Shown in pieces: positions 9,362 to 19,090 of a DNA stretch of 64,000 nucleotides (positions are counted from its first letter, which is position 1; each line of letters begins with the position of its first letter). The stretch comes from Paucisalibacillus globulus. GTDB taxonomy: Bacteria; Bacillota; Bacilli; Bacillales; Amphibacillaceae. Location of the stretch: positions 92,194 to 156,193 of the forward strand of contig NZ_LT855392.1 of NCBI RefSeq assembly GCF_900184735.1. The letters are read 5' to 3'. A model generated the notes under the pieces. That model was not told the origin of the DNA. It worked only from the letters and a program-made list of their open reading frames with translations, and searched no databases. The translations under genes and the position numbers were made by a program.

Positions 9362-11392
9362 CTATAATCTATTCCAATGACGATGCATTGCCACCGCTTC
9401 CACAAATCGTTTTGCAAAATCGCCACCATCTGAAATAACACCTGGTTGGTTAGTAAACTTATTTACCTGTAACCATTGCACTCCCTCACCAGTAGCCCCA
9501 ATCGTCTTTTTATGACGAAAAGCCTCATCTAGGAAATGTGCAACCTTCTGATTATACCTCATATCGCTACTGCTTCCACGGACCATATAAACAGCATCAT
9601 ATAATACTGAATCAGCAGTATAAACATTTTGTGTTGCTTCCAGGTTTACACCATTCGTTCCCATTACCATTCCTTGATCTTCACTGATTATGTCTAGCAC
9701 TAATCCTTCCGCTTTCCAAAACTCCAGTACCGAATTTACTAAAGGACCATTAAAACCATTTGATAGTATCACTGCAACTTTTCTTGTTTTAGCTGACATC
9801 GGCGTATTTAATTGACTAAGGGCTGGCGACGACTTTGTAACGCTGGATCCCCCACTATTTGGTGGTGTAACCCCAACATTTCGTGCTACTGTTTGTGCTA
9901 ACTCAAGGTCTACATTAGCAAATAAATCCACGTTTTGTTGTCGAACTGATTTGTTTTTAACCTTACCGAGTTCAAAGCTAAAAGCATCAATGATATGTTT
10001 TTTCTCTGGTTCACTCATACTATTCCAAAATAATGTAGCCTGGGAAAAGAAATCGGTAAAGCTCTTACTTCTTGCACGAACTTTCCGGCCATCTACCTTT
10101 TCTTCATAATGTTTATAACCACCTTCCTCAGGTGGTGCCGGAGTAGGTGTGTTTCCAGCCAAGGAATTTCGATGATAGTTTACTCTACCAACATTGATTG
10201 TTTGTCTATGGTAACCATCACGCTGATTATTGTGAAATGGACATATCGGGCGATTTATCGGTATTTCATGAAAATTAGGACCGCCTAAACGTATTAATTG
10301 TGTATCAACATAAGAAAACAGCCTCGCTTGTAATAATGGATCATTTGTAAAATCTATACCTGGTACAACATTTGCAGGGTGAAATGCCACCTGTTCCGTT
10401 TCAGCAAAGAAGTTATCAACATTTCTAGTTAACGTCATCTTCCCAATGATCTTCACTGGAACTTCTTCCTCTGGTATTAGCTTCGTTGCATCCAATAGGT
10501 CAAAATCAAATTTAAATTCATCTTCTTGTCTAACAATTTGGACACCTAATTCATATTCCGGGTAATCCCCTCTTTCAATCGCCTCCCATAAATCATTGCG
10601 ATGAAAATCTGGATCAACTCCCATCAACTTTTGTGCTTCCTCCCAAACGAGTGAATGTGCACCTAGTTTTGGCTTCCAGTGAAATTTTACAAAGAATGCC
10701 TCCCCATTAGCATTTACAAAGCGAAAACTATTCACACCAAAGCCCTCCATCATTCGAAAGCTTCTTGGTATGGCACGGTCAGACATAATCCACATGACCA
10801 TATGTGCATTTTCCGGATTATTAGCAACAAAATCCCAAAAATTATCATGTGCGGTGGACGCTTGAGGAATATCATTGTGTGGTTCAGGTTTAAAGGAATG
10901 GACAACATCTGGGAATTTAATGCCATCCTGTATAAAAAAGACTGGTATGTTATTCGCAACGAGGTCATAATTACCTTCGTCTGTGTAGAACTTAGTTGCA
11001 AATCCACGGGCATCCCTTGCCGTATCTGCAGAGCCCCTTGCACCATTTACAGTAGAGAATCGAACAAATACTGGTGTTTTTTTGGAAGTATCCGTGAAAA
11101 TCTTTGCCTTCGTATACCGTTCCATGTTTTCATATAATTGAAATTCACCATGTGCTGCGAACCCTCTAGCATGTACTACCCTCTCCGGAATTCTCTCATG
11201 ATCAAAATGCGTCATTTTTTCCCGGAAATGAAAATCCTCCATGATGGTTGGACCACGGACTCCAGCTGTTAAGGAAAGCTCATCCTCAGAAACCTTCAAC
11301 CCTTGGTTCGTCGTCATAAACTTATCCTTATCGTTCACACGAAAAATCTCCAGTTGCTCATCTTTAGGATCATTTTTCCGCTTATCTGCCAT
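9362..11392 (-). CDS. katE: Large-subunit clade 2 (HPII-type) catalase
   Basis: 676 aa from ATG 11392, chosen because AGGAGG lies 8 nt upstream; an in-frame ATG 21 bp earlier lacks a site. The core shows the distal His (RVVHARGFAAHG), Asn-containing distal pocket (NNIPVFFIQDGIKFPD), and proximal heme Tyr (LQARLFSYVDTQ). The C-terminal 150 residues (VAVILSNGFNGPLVNSVLEF onward) are the extra flavodoxin/DJ-1-like domain of large catalases, matching B. subtilis KatE in length. It decomposes hydrogen peroxide in the cytoplasm. In B. subtilis this gene is under general stress (SigB) control; I did not find a convincing SigB site here. Confidence 0.95.
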   Translation of the reverse strand: MADKRKNDPKDEQLEIFRVNDKDKFMTTNQGLKVSEDELSLTAGVRGPTIMEDFHFREKMTHFDHERIPERVVHARGFAAHGEFQLYENMERYTKAKIFTDTSKKTPVFVRFSTVNGARGSADTARDARGFATKFYTDEGNYDLVANNIPVFFIQDGIKFPDVVHSFKPEPHNDIPQASTAHDNFWDFVANNPENAHMVMWIMSDRAIPRSFRMMEGFGVNSFRFVNANGEAFFVKFHWKPKLGAHSLVWEEAQKLMGVDPDFHRNDLWEAIERGDYPEYELGVQIVRQEDEFKFDFDLLDATKLIPEEEVPVKIIGKMTLTRNVDNFFAETEQVAFHPANVVPGIDFTNDPLLQARLFSYVDTQLIRLGGPNFHEIPINRPICPFHNNQRDGYHRQTINVGRVNYHRNSLAGNTPTPAPPEEGGYKHYEEKVDGRKVRARSKSFTDFFSQATLFWNSMSEPEKKHIIDAFSFELGKVKNKSVRQQNVDLFANVDLELAQTVARNVGVTPPNSGGSSVTKSSPALSQLNTPMSAKTRKVAVILSNGFNGPLVNSVLEFWKAEGLVLDIISEDQGMVMGTNGVNLEATQNVYTADSVLYDAVYMVRGSSSDMRYNQKVAHFLDEAFRHKKTIGATGEGVQWLQVNKFTNQPGVISDGGDFAKRFVEAVAMHRHWNRL

Positions 11393-11508
11393 TGAATCTA
11401 CCTCCTCATTCAAAGATATGATTCAGAAGGCAATTTTATCCATGTGAATTGAACAAGACAAGTATGAGAAATACTAAGTCATATAACTTGTAGAGGAGAA
11501 TGGTCAAA

Positions 11509-11700
11509 ATGGGTGCAATAGAACGTAGTGGTTATCGATTTGAACCGGAATTTAGTGTGATTGAACAGAATGGGGCAATTCATGTATATCGAGATGGTGA
11601 ATTTCTGGAGGAGATTACCTTTACGTTTTCAGGAAAATATCCACTTGTTGATAAGATTGAGGAACTAGTGGATGAGTATTGTTTGGAGCGAGGATTGTAA
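11509..11700 (+). CDS. Small conserved protein, YbxH-like
   Basis: 63 aa from ATG 11509, which has AGAGGAG 10 nt upstream; the ATG at 11500 is too close to the site. The sequence MGAIERSGYRFEPEFSVI with a GAIHVYRDGEF segment resembles the YbxH family of short Bacillaceae proteins. It is soluble, acidic at the C-terminus and without membrane segments. It is divergent from katE, with starts 117 bp apart. Function unknown. Confidence 0.7.
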   Translation: MGAIERSGYRFEPEFSVIEQNGAIHVYRDGEFLEEITFTFSGKYPLVDKIEELVDEYCLERGL

Positions 11701-11891
11701 AAAGCGGATAGGGTAAAGGGGACAGAGTTTTTAATCTTGGGCATATGCTTGGATATTTACGGTAGAAGGTCGTCTTTAAGAGTACAAGCTTTTAAACTAT
11801 TGGAGCATATTTACGATTTAAGAGAGCATGATTATCCCAAAAGGGAACATATTTTGGTATTTTAATCCTAACGTTTTCACTTTCTCAACAT

Positions 11892-11920
11892 AAAAAGCCC
11901 ACTTCATGAGGTGGGCTTTT
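11892..11920. terminator. Terminator, YkvS-like gene
   Basis: Perfect stem AAAAGCCCAC / GTGGGCTTTT with loop TTCATGAG. It can work on both strands. Confidence 0.85.
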
Positions 11921-11929
11921 CATTCCGAA

Positions 11930-12115
11930 CTATACTAAATTATAATTCTTATGGTTAATCACAGTCTTTATTGGTTCGTCGCGTACCTTATTATGACCGA
12001 TTTCTACTATCACAGAATTATCTCTGACTATCAGAACTTTACCTTTTTTACCTTTATGATCTCCAGTCTTAATTTCAATCATATCGCCTTCATTAGCTTT
12101 AACTTGTTCTGTCAT
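11930..12115 (-). CDS. DUF2187 (YkvS-like) KOW-type small protein
   Basis: 61 aa. A KOW-like beta segment (GDMIEIKTGDHKGKKGKVL) is followed by the family-typical TVINHKNYNLV C-terminus. ATG preceded by AAGGAG at 7 nt. KOW modules bind RNA or protein, but the function of this family is not established. It stands alone with its own terminator. Confidence 0.8.
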   Translation of the reverse strand: MTEQVKANEGDMIEIKTGDHKGKKGKVLIVRDNSVIVEIGHNKVRDEPIKTVINHKNYNLV

Positions 12116-12319
12116 GACATTACTCCTTCATTACTTCATTTACATTGTTACTAGTATGACTCATGACATCCGTTCAGATTCACAAAAAGTTATAATAAAT
12201 ACATTCCTGTATACCACATAGTATTCCTACAACAATCACAACTTAAGCAACAAATAATAGTACCTTTACTAGTATAATTATATCATTTTATTACCCTTCG
12301 ATTATAGAATAAGGCTCGA

Positions 12320-12934
12320 CTAGATAAACAAATCCAAAATCGCTTCAATCGTATCACTTTCTAGCAACACCTTTATTCCAATCCCAATGAAAACAAGTGG
12401 AATAATAAACCGTTGAAATCGTTTTACAAATTGATAGATATTTTTCCTAGACCCTACCATATGGCAAATTGCGCACCAGATAGGAACCATGATGATAAAA
12501 GTTATGATTGCAAGGGTGACTTCATCCCAAGTTAGCGAAGAAAAATAGGGAACATAAATTGCCAGTTCCTCTGCACCACCTACAATAGCTATAATCGCTA
12601 CCCTTATGGAAAGGTTGCTGAACATCGATATTTTATTCAGAATTCCAGCACTTTCATCATCATCATCATCATCATCATCTTCCACGAGTTCCATAATCCC
12701 TATAAGGATTGGAAGTAGTCCAAGTAAGCCTGTCCATTTTCCAGCAAATGAAATTATACCAGAAGCTACGATAATCACTAACAGGAGAATGAAGGTCATA
12801 CCAATCTGTTGACCAATATATACTTGCCGTATTTGCTTTTGGTTCTTTGCATGGGCAAATAAGAGAATTAATACAAGCATCTCATCAATACCAGTAGCAA
12901 TAAATGTTATGATGATGGTTATGATTGTTGCCAT
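12320..12934 (-). CDS. CadD-family cadmium resistance-like transporter with poly-Asp loop
   Basis: 204 aa, about five to six membrane helices. The N-terminal TGIDEMLVLILLFAHA matches the CadD/LysE-superfamily first helix (usually IDN..VL..LF). Between the third and fourth helices is a cytosolic loop with eight consecutive Asp residues (VE-D8-ESAG), encoded by (GAT)8. The acidic run could bind divalent metal; this is inference. The start ATG follows GAGGGGG at about 8 nt. It is likely involved in export of cadmium or another divalent cation, but a general transport role is possible. Confidence 0.75.
   Translation of the reverse strand: MATIITIIITFIATGIDEMLVLILLFAHAKNQKQIRQVYIGQQIGMTFILLLVIIVASGIISFAGKWTGLLGLLPILIGIMELVEDDDDDDDDESAGILNKISMFSNLSIRVAIIAIVGGAEELAIYVPYFSSLTWDEVTLAIITFIIMVPIWCAICHMVGSRKNIYQFVKRFQRFIIPLVFIGIGIKVLLESDTIEAILDLFI
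12655..12678 (-). repeat. (GAT)8 trinucleotide repeat inside the CadD-like gene
   Basis: Eight perfect copies of CAT on the plus strand (GAT sense, Asp). Changes by whole units keep the frame and alter only the number of Asp residues in the loop. Confidence 0.95.
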
Positions 12935-13029
12935 TAAACGTTCCCCCTCGAATACAAGCTTGTACTAGAATTATAAGCTTGATTGTGGAGTAATAGACCA
13001 TGAGTTAGAGCATATGGTTTTTATTCTAT

Positions 13030-13060
13030 AAAAAAGTGCTTATCCATATGGATAAGCACC
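13030..13060 (-). terminator. Terminator after pepF
   Basis: Perfect palindrome GTGCTTATCC / GGATAAGCAC followed on the minus strand by a run of six T. Confidence 0.9.
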
Positions 13061-13068
13061 CCAATAAT

Positions 13069-14868
13069 TTATTGAACAAATTCATTTGTTAATCGAATAA
13101 ACTCTTCTGTATCTTTTACCATTAATTGAATTCCAGCTGCCCAGAAATCTTCTTTTTTGATATCTACTCCAAGATGTTTCTCTGCAAGGTCTTCCACTTT
13201 CATGGAACCTGTATCTTGTAATAACGAAATATACTTATCCTCAAAGCCCTCAGGATTCTTCAGATACTCTGCATAAATTCCTAAGCTAAATAAGAAGCCA
13301 AACGTGTACGGGAAGTTATAGAATGGCACACTATCAATAAAGAAGTGTAACTTGCTACACCAGAAGTGTGGGTGGTAACTAGCTAAGCTATCCACATAAG
13401 CTTCTTTTTGTGCTTCAACCATTAATTCATTTAATCTTTTCTCAGATACTATTCCTTTAGCACGTTCCTTATAGAAGGCATCTTCAAATAAGAATCGAGC
13501 ATGTATATTCATAAACATAGCTGTTGCATTTTCTAATTTAGAGTTTAATAATGCAATCTTTTCTTCATTTGTTTTTGCATTCGCAACAGTGGCATTGCCA
13601 ATGATCGTTTCTGCAAAAGTTGAAGCAGTTTCTGCAACATTCATCGCATAGCGACGGTTCAATGTTGGTAAGTCCTTCATGACATGGCTATGGAAAGCAT
13701 GACCTAGCTCATGTGCTAATGTACTTGTGTCAGATGGTGAACCTGTGAAAGTCATAAAGATTCTTGATTCACCGAACTCCGGTAGACCAGTGCAATACCC
13801 ACCTGGGCGTTTATTTGGTCTATCTTCAGCTTCTACCCAACGATTTTCCAATGCATGTTTAGAAAATCCTGCAAGTTTATCACCAAATGATGCAAAGTTT
13901 TCAATAACAAAATCACAAGCTTCATCATAAGTGAAACGAGTTGGTTTTGTATTGCCGATTGCTATAGGTGCATCCACATCTTGCCAACCCAATTTTTCCA
14001 TACCTAATAATTTTGCCTTCTGGCCTAAGAAATCTAGGAAAGGTTGTTTATTATTTGATACCGCAGACCACATCGCATGGAGTGTCTCCTCAGACATACG
14101 ATTATATTCCAAAGGCTCTTCCAAATGATTCTTATAATCGTGACTCTTTTGAAGAGTAATTCGATAACCATCTAGATGATTAATCGTATCAGCAAAGATA
14201 GGACCAAACTTCGTCCAAGCTGCTTCCCAGTTTTCAAAAAGTTGTTTACGAACTTCAGGATCTGGGTCTGCGTACATTCTGTTCATTGCTTGCCCAACAG
14301 AAAGTTCCGTCGTTTTGCCTTCTTTATCTGTAAATGGGATAGTCATAATGGAAACAGTCGTATCATAAAGACTGCTCCAAGCTGATAATCCGTCTTTATT
14401 TAACTCGGCAATGAGCTTCTCTTCTTCTTCTGATAATAAACGCTTACCATCATTACGGATTTCATTTAATGAGAAGGAAACTTCCTGTAGATCCTTGTCT
14501 TCTAATAGTGAGTTCCAATCTTCATCTGAGATTGCAACTAATCTCTTAGTAAATGTATTGGACAGTTTCTGAACTTCACTATATAAGTTCATAATCTGAC
14601 CCATTACTACACTCGCATTCTCATCATTTGTATAAGCATCATGCCACATTTGGACAAAAGTTCTGGACTGGCCAAGACCCTTGCCAATCTTTTCCTGGCT
14701 CTGCAAAATAGCTTTAAAAGCATCAACAGAACTAGTATCCCAATCCTTTAATAACTTACCATATACCTCAATATCTTCCTGAACCGACTTCAATTTAACC
14801 TGCAATTCCTCAGACTTAGTTCCCCCAGGAAATATAGTATCCAAATCCCAAGTATCAACGTATCTCAT
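13069..14868 (-). CDS. pepF: M3-family oligoendopeptidase F
   Basis: 599 aa from ATG 14868 (AGGGAGAGGG about 5 nt upstream). The zinc motif is in TLAHELGHAFHSHV (HExxH), with the third ligand Glu in the downstream NVAETASTFAETI. The extended frame to 14931 adds 21 residues that are translated repeat sequence (GVTGTEKK) and is rejected. PepF enzymes cleave 7-17-residue peptides in the cytoplasm. pepV lies directly upstream in the same direction, with only the dispersed repeat between, so the two probably form a peptide-recycling operon. Confidence 0.92.
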   Translation of the reverse strand: MRYVDTWDLDTIFPGGTKSEELQVKLKSVQEDIEVYGKLLKDWDTSSVDAFKAILQSQEKIGKGLGQSRTFVQMWHDAYTNDENASVVMGQIMNLYSEVQKLSNTFTKRLVAISDEDWNSLLEDKDLQEVSFSLNEIRNDGKRLLSEEEEKLIAELNKDGLSAWSSLYDTTVSIMTIPFTDKEGKTTELSVGQAMNRMYADPDPEVRKQLFENWEAAWTKFGPIFADTINHLDGYRITLQKSHDYKNHLEEPLEYNRMSEETLHAMWSAVSNNKQPFLDFLGQKAKLLGMEKLGWQDVDAPIAIGNTKPTRFTYDEACDFVIENFASFGDKLAGFSKHALENRWVEAEDRPNKRPGGYCTGLPEFGESRIFMTFTGSPSDTSTLAHELGHAFHSHVMKDLPTLNRRYAMNVAETASTFAETIIGNATVANAKTNEEKIALLNSKLENATAMFMNIHARFLFEDAFYKERAKGIVSEKRLNELMVEAQKEAYVDSLASYHPHFWCSKLHFFIDSVPFYNFPYTFGFLFSLGIYAEYLKNPEGFEDKYISLLQDTGSMKVEDLAEKHLGVDIKKEDFWAAGIQLMVKDTEEFIRLTNEFVQ

Positions 14869-14889
14869 CTTACCCTCTCCCTTTTTTTC

Positions 14890-14924
14890 GGTGCCTGTCA
14901 CTCCCCGAATATTGTCATAATTTG
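14890..14924 (+). repeat. Dispersed palindromic repeat, copy 4
   Basis: GGTGCCTGTCACTCCCC followed by GAATATTGTCATAATTTG, a slightly diverged copy between pepV and pepF. It prolongs the pepF open frame upstream of its true start. A partial second arm (GACATGTCACTCC) follows at 14928-14940. Confidence 0.8.
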
Positions 14925-14946
14925 CCGACATGTCACTCCAGCTTTA

Positions 14947-16356
14947 TTACTTGGCTAATTCATAAATAGCTTGTGCATAAATTGCTGAAGCTTTAAATAG
15001 GTCTTCGACGATTGCATATTCATCCTTCTGATGCATAACATCTTCACGACCTGGGAACATCGCTCCGAATGCAACCCCTTTGTCCAAGGCACGTGAATAT
15101 GTTCCGCCCCCGATTGCAAGAAGATCTGCTTTTTCACCAGTTTGTTCTTCATACACCTTTTGTAGTGTCTTAATCAGCGGATCGTCCTTTTTTACATATG
15201 TAGGCTTAGAATCCGTAAAGTTTTCCAATTGAAGCCCTTTTTCATCTAATACTGCTTCAATCTTCTTCTTTCCTTCTTCTATACCAAATGTAACAGGATA
15301 ACGCATATTAAGTCCAATACGGCCACCATCTTCCTTACTAAAACTCATCACACCGACATTTATAGTTAATTCTCCTGATTCTTCATCCGCATATTCAATT
15401 CCAAATACTTCCCCACGAGACTTCTCATGCAATTCCGATACTGTATTCACATATTTTCCACCAGCATCATCTAATTCCAATGTTTTTAAGTATTCTGCCA
15501 TGAAGGTTCCAGCGTTTTTCCCATTTCGTGGTTCAGCGCCATGAGCACTTTTTCCAGCTAATGTTAATACTAGTTCACTATCTATAAAATTGGCATCACC
15601 TTCTAATTTCATTTCACTTAGATATGCTAAGTATTTCTGAATTTCTGCAGTATCTGCTTCCTCCACTTTAAGATGAACCTCTGCATAATCAGGTACCATG
15701 TTATAGCGACGTCCGGATTGGAATGACACCAGTTCATATTTCGCTTTTGCTTGTCCTTCTGAAGGAGGCTGGACCAAGTCATAATCGGAAATTCCTTTTT
15801 CTGCAAAAATGATAGGAAAATCTGCATCCGGAACGAAACCTGTAGTTGGCATCTCCTCATGTTCAAAATAATGTTCAACACAACGCCAGTCACTTTCCTC
15901 ATCAGTACCAATAATGAGACGTACTCGCTTGCTAAGAGGTAAACCTAGTTCTTTCACAATCTTCATACCGTAATAAGCTGCTATCGTTGGTCCTTTGTCG
16001 TCACTAGAACCACGAGCATATATTTTCCCGTCTTTTACTTCGCCACCATATGGTTCAACGCTCCAGCCGTCTCCCTCAGGTACAACATCTACATGACCAA
16101 GAATACCAACTAACTCATTACCTTCTCCCATTTCAACATGTCCTGCAAGATTTCCAACGTTTTTACTTGTAAAACCGTCCTTTTCACCTAAGTCAAGCAT
16201 ATATTGAAGTGCATCTTTTATTCCTTGTCCAAGTGGGGCATCCTCTTTCGCATTTTCTTCATCTAGTACACTTTTAATTCTTAATAGACCTTGTAAATCA
16301 TTAATGAAATCATCTTTTCTTTTTAATACCTCTTCTAGCCAATTAACTGAACTCAT
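14947..16356 (-). CDS. pepV: Dipeptidase PepV (M20 family)
   Basis: 469 aa from ATG 16356, with AAGGAG 10 nt upstream; the longer frame begins with TTG and no site. Metal ligands of the M20 family are seen: GHVDVVPEGDGW (His), SSDDKGPTIA (bridging Asp), TDEESDWRC (catalytic and metal Glu), and AHGAEPRNGKNA in the lid domain. PepV cleaves dipeptides with a broad N-terminal residue range. Length and motifs match the lactobacillal enzyme (about 470 aa). First gene of the likely pepV-pepF unit. Confidence 0.93.
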   Translation of the reverse strand: MSSVNWLEEVLKRKDDFINDLQGLLRIKSVLDEENAKEDAPLGQGIKDALQYMLDLGEKDGFTSKNVGNLAGHVEMGEGNELVGILGHVDVVPEGDGWSVEPYGGEVKDGKIYARGSSDDKGPTIAAYYGMKIVKELGLPLSKRVRLIIGTDEESDWRCVEHYFEHEEMPTTGFVPDADFPIIFAEKGISDYDLVQPPSEGQAKAKYELVSFQSGRRYNMVPDYAEVHLKVEEADTAEIQKYLAYLSEMKLEGDANFIDSELVLTLAGKSAHGAEPRNGKNAGTFMAEYLKTLELDDAGGKYVNTVSELHEKSRGEVFGIEYADEESGELTINVGVMSFSKEDGGRIGLNMRYPVTFGIEEGKKKIEAVLDEKGLQLENFTDSKPTYVKKDDPLIKTLQKVYEEQTGEKADLLAIGGGTYSRALDKGVAFGAMFPGREDVMHQKDEYAIVEDLFKASAIYAQAIYELAK

Positions 16357-16495
16357 GATGTGTACGCTCCTTTTCCGTTTCAAACAAACGTTTGATTAAT
16401 GACTTTTACCTCTTTACCTTATCTATTTTACCCCTTTCATTTTTATTTACATAATGCAATGTATTGTTGCATTGTACCAGCCCAAATTCTTAGCA

Positions 16496-19090
16496 TTAAA
16501 GCCTCGGATCGACCGGATCTGATTCCATGGCAAGTGTACCTAGAACACATTCATGGATTCTTTCTATTGATTCACCATGAACAAACCGCTCAATACCTTC
16601 TACTCCAAGCGCAAATTCTTTAAGTGCCAATTTTTGTTTCTTTGAAGTGTTTCTCTCCTTCAATCTTGTTAGGTTCTCAGGCCTTAGATAATCCATCCCA
16701 TAAATGATGTTTAAATACTTTCTTCCTCTTACTTTAATAGCAGGTTGGATTATCTTTCCTTTATGTTTTGATATAAAGAACTCAGGTTTTATCACAATAC
16801 CTTCATGACCATCCTTCGTGATTGTTTCCCACCACCTAATAACTTCTTCCTCACTTGATTGATCATCTATCAGTCGATACTCTGTTTCTACAAAAATATC
16901 AACCATCTTGGCAAACTCCACATTCATCTCCATATGCCATGTATGGGCTTTATGGAAAAAGGTTTCCTTACTATGAGCTAACACATGGAAAGGTGCGATT
17001 TGAATCCGATCTACCCCTTCAACATCCCAGCAATATTTCTGAAAGACCTCATGAAAGACTCGTGCATTATCTAGTTTGCCTTCATATTCATGTAGCCAAT
17101 TTCCTACATCAGGATTTAGCCTTGCAGCCTCTTTCAACTTATCAGTTAATAATGTTCTGTCTAAGATAGCATTCTCTGCTACATGTGCATATTGGTTACT
17201 TATTAGTTCTTTCGCTTTTAAATTCCAAGGCATAATCTCGGCATCCAATAATACATACTCGGTATCATACTTGGTAAAATAATCATTTGAGCACAGGCCT
17301 TCATTAATTCTAAGTAGAACTTCCTCTTCTATTTCTTCCTTAAAAAATCTTCTACCTGTTCTCGTATAAATGACACCCAATGTTTCTCTTCCAATATATT
17401 TCATTCCTGCTTTTTTATCTCTAAATAGTAAGAGTACACCCCTACTACCCATATGCTTCTTTTCTGCCACCATACGTTCAATGCCCATGCTACGAATATA
17501 ATCTATTGCCTCTTTAGGATGCTCGAGATAATCTTCTAAAACAGATGGGTTTGGTGTTGGACTCATGGTTGGCGGAATATAAACAAGCTCCTCCAAAGGA
17601 ACTGTGTAATGAGATACGGTATCAATTGCCGGTACAACCTGATTTTTAGGAATACGGACCTCTCCCAAGGTATCCGTTAAAACAGAATACCCATTTACAA
17701 ACTTAGCAATGTTAGGTGGATTCAACCGATTCTTTTCCAACTCTAATAATGGGTTATTACTTACACCTGAGTAATCTCTTAATGCTTTTACCGCGATAAA
17801 TTCCTTCTCCGGATACCGGTATGCAGTAAGTTCCCCACCAAAAACAACCCCTTGATCAATATTAATTGTATTATTAATAATAAGTGGCTTAAGATTTGGA
17901 ACATGACCCCAAATTATTAAACTGCTAGACTTATGATGTATAGTCCAATCTTTTCTTATTGGCTTACCACTTTCATCAAAACCATCCGTATCCCCATACC
18001 GACAGAAATCACTAATCTCATAAGATTGCTTCCCAATAAATTCATCCCTTATTCCTGCATGGGCACATACCGCTGTAGGAACTGAGTTCTTGGTTAGAAT
18101 ATAGTGAGATGGAGCCTTTAGAAGTAATTGTTTTAATTGTTGTTTTAATTCCATTGTCCGTTCTTCACCATATTGTTCCAAGTAATACTCGAATTCCTCT
18201 TCAACAAGTTCATCACCATGATTCAAGTTGACATTTCTACCATCTAACCATCTAGCAATTTTCCAACCATGATTACTATCAATCATGTAAGCGAACCCCG
18301 CATTTACATGTTTCAAGAAGAATTCCATCGTAGCCAGTGATTTTGGCCCTCGACTCATAATATCTCCGAGTGATAAAAACCTTCTACCCTCAGGATGAAC
18401 ATAATATTCCTCACTATTTTTCTCATAGCCTAGTTTTTGTAAAAGTTGAATCATTTCATCGTAGCAGCCATGTATATCACCGATAATATCTATACCTTTA
18501 TCTACATCTATTTCAATAGGATTAGTAATTTTTCTGACCAATGTAATGTCTTCCATGCCAGAGAGAAAGTAAGTAGCGAGATAACCTTCTTTTTTGATAA
18601 ACCGCTTCTCTCTTTTAAATGTTTGATATTGTTGTTTAATCCTTCGTTTCCCACGAGGATTATCCCGCATTTCATCTCTAGCAAGTAGCGTATTCTGATC
18701 AATATCTAATACAAGAGCCGTAATTGGAACATGCAATCTTCTCGCTATCTCAATATATCGTTTACGATCATCACTGTGTAAGTGGGTTGCATCGACAAAA
18801 GTCAATTTGTTTAACCGACACCTCTTCTCAATCAGAGAGTCCATCAAGGAAAAGGCTTCTTTCGAAATAGATTGGTACTGATCGAAGATTCCATCTGCCT
18901 CATCCTTGGGGCGGTTTTTCCAATCCACAAATTCTATATCACTTACAAGTACCCGGAAATCATCTGAACTAATAACCTCGGAAGGAAGAATCTGCTTGTT
19001 ATTTATTAAACTCTGTAGGAACGTAGATTTACCACTATTTGAAGGTCCTACTAGTAATACAATTCCGGAATATGGCAATCTGATCTCCAT
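16496..19090 (-). CDS. pnkp: Bacterial polynucleotide kinase-phosphatase-ligase of RNA repair
   Basis: 864 aa, three enzymatic modules in order. (1) 5' kinase: Walker A GPSNSGKST at residues 16-24 and VDATHLHSDDR near 100. (2) Metallophosphatase (2',3'-phosphatase): GDIHGCYDE near 205, LGDIMSRGP near 243, SNHGWK near 274, CAHAG near 345, WGHVPN near 397. (3) Nucleotidyltransferase ligase: AEKKHMGSRG near 546, with the AMP-accepting Lys. This is the Clostridium thermocellum Pnkp architecture. The ATG overlaps the hen1 stop (TGATG), so translation is coupled. Odd points: the canonical phosphatase GDxVDRG is GDIMSRG and GNH(D/E) is SNHG; metal-ligand Asp, Asn and His remain. It repairs RNAs cut by ribotoxins, together with Hen1. 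Confidence 0.93.
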   Translation of the reverse strand: MEIRLPYSGIVLLVGPSNSGKSTFLQSLINNKQILPSEVISSDDFRVLVSDIEFVDWKNRPKDEADGIFDQYQSISKEAFSLMDSLIEKRCRLNKLTFVDATHLHSDDRKRYIEIARRLHVPITALVLDIDQNTLLARDEMRDNPRGKRRIKQQYQTFKREKRFIKKEGYLATYFLSGMEDITLVRKITNPIEIDVDKGIDIIGDIHGCYDEMIQLLQKLGYEKNSEEYYVHPEGRRFLSLGDIMSRGPKSLATMEFFLKHVNAGFAYMIDSNHGWKIARWLDGRNVNLNHGDELVEEEFEYYLEQYGEERTMELKQQLKQLLLKAPSHYILTKNSVPTAVCAHAGIRDEFIGKQSYEISDFCRYGDTDGFDESGKPIRKDWTIHHKSSSLIIWGHVPNLKPLIINNTINIDQGVVFGGELTAYRYPEKEFIAVKALRDYSGVSNNPLLELEKNRLNPPNIAKFVNGYSVLTDTLGEVRIPKNQVVPAIDTVSHYTVPLEELVYIPPTMSPTPNPSVLEDYLEHPKEAIDYIRSMGIERMVAEKKHMGSRGVLLLFRDKKAGMKYIGRETLGVIYTRTGRRFFKEEIEEEVLLRINEGLCSNDYFTKYDTEYVLLDAEIMPWNLKAKELISNQYAHVAENAILDRTLLTDKLKEAARLNPDVGNWLHEYEGKLDNARVFHEVFQKYCWDVEGVDRIQIAPFHVLAHSKETFFHKAHTWHMEMNVEFAKMVDIFVETEYRLIDDQSSEEEVIRWWETITKDGHEGIVIKPEFFISKHKGKIIQPAIKVRGRKYLNIIYGMDYLRPENLTRLKERNTSKKQKLALKEFALGVEGIERFVHGESIERIHECVLGTLAMESDPVDPRL

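Noticed and set aside
10679-11137. 152-aa plus-strand ORF opposite katE
   Set aside because: Shadow of a strongly conserved catalase gene; no ribosome site and no family resemblance.
11414-11508. SigB promoter between katE and the YbxH-like gene
   Set aside because: Expected from B. subtilis, but no GTTT...GGGWAW pair with correct spacing was found on the minus strand.
11701-11929. Hidden gene between the YbxH-like and YkvS-like genes
   Set aside because: No ORF with a ribosome site; only the terminator at 11892-11920 is recognisable.
14869-14931. N-terminal 21-residue extension of PepF
   Set aside because: It is translated dispersed repeat, and the ATG at 14868 has the better ribosome site and the family-typical N-terminus.
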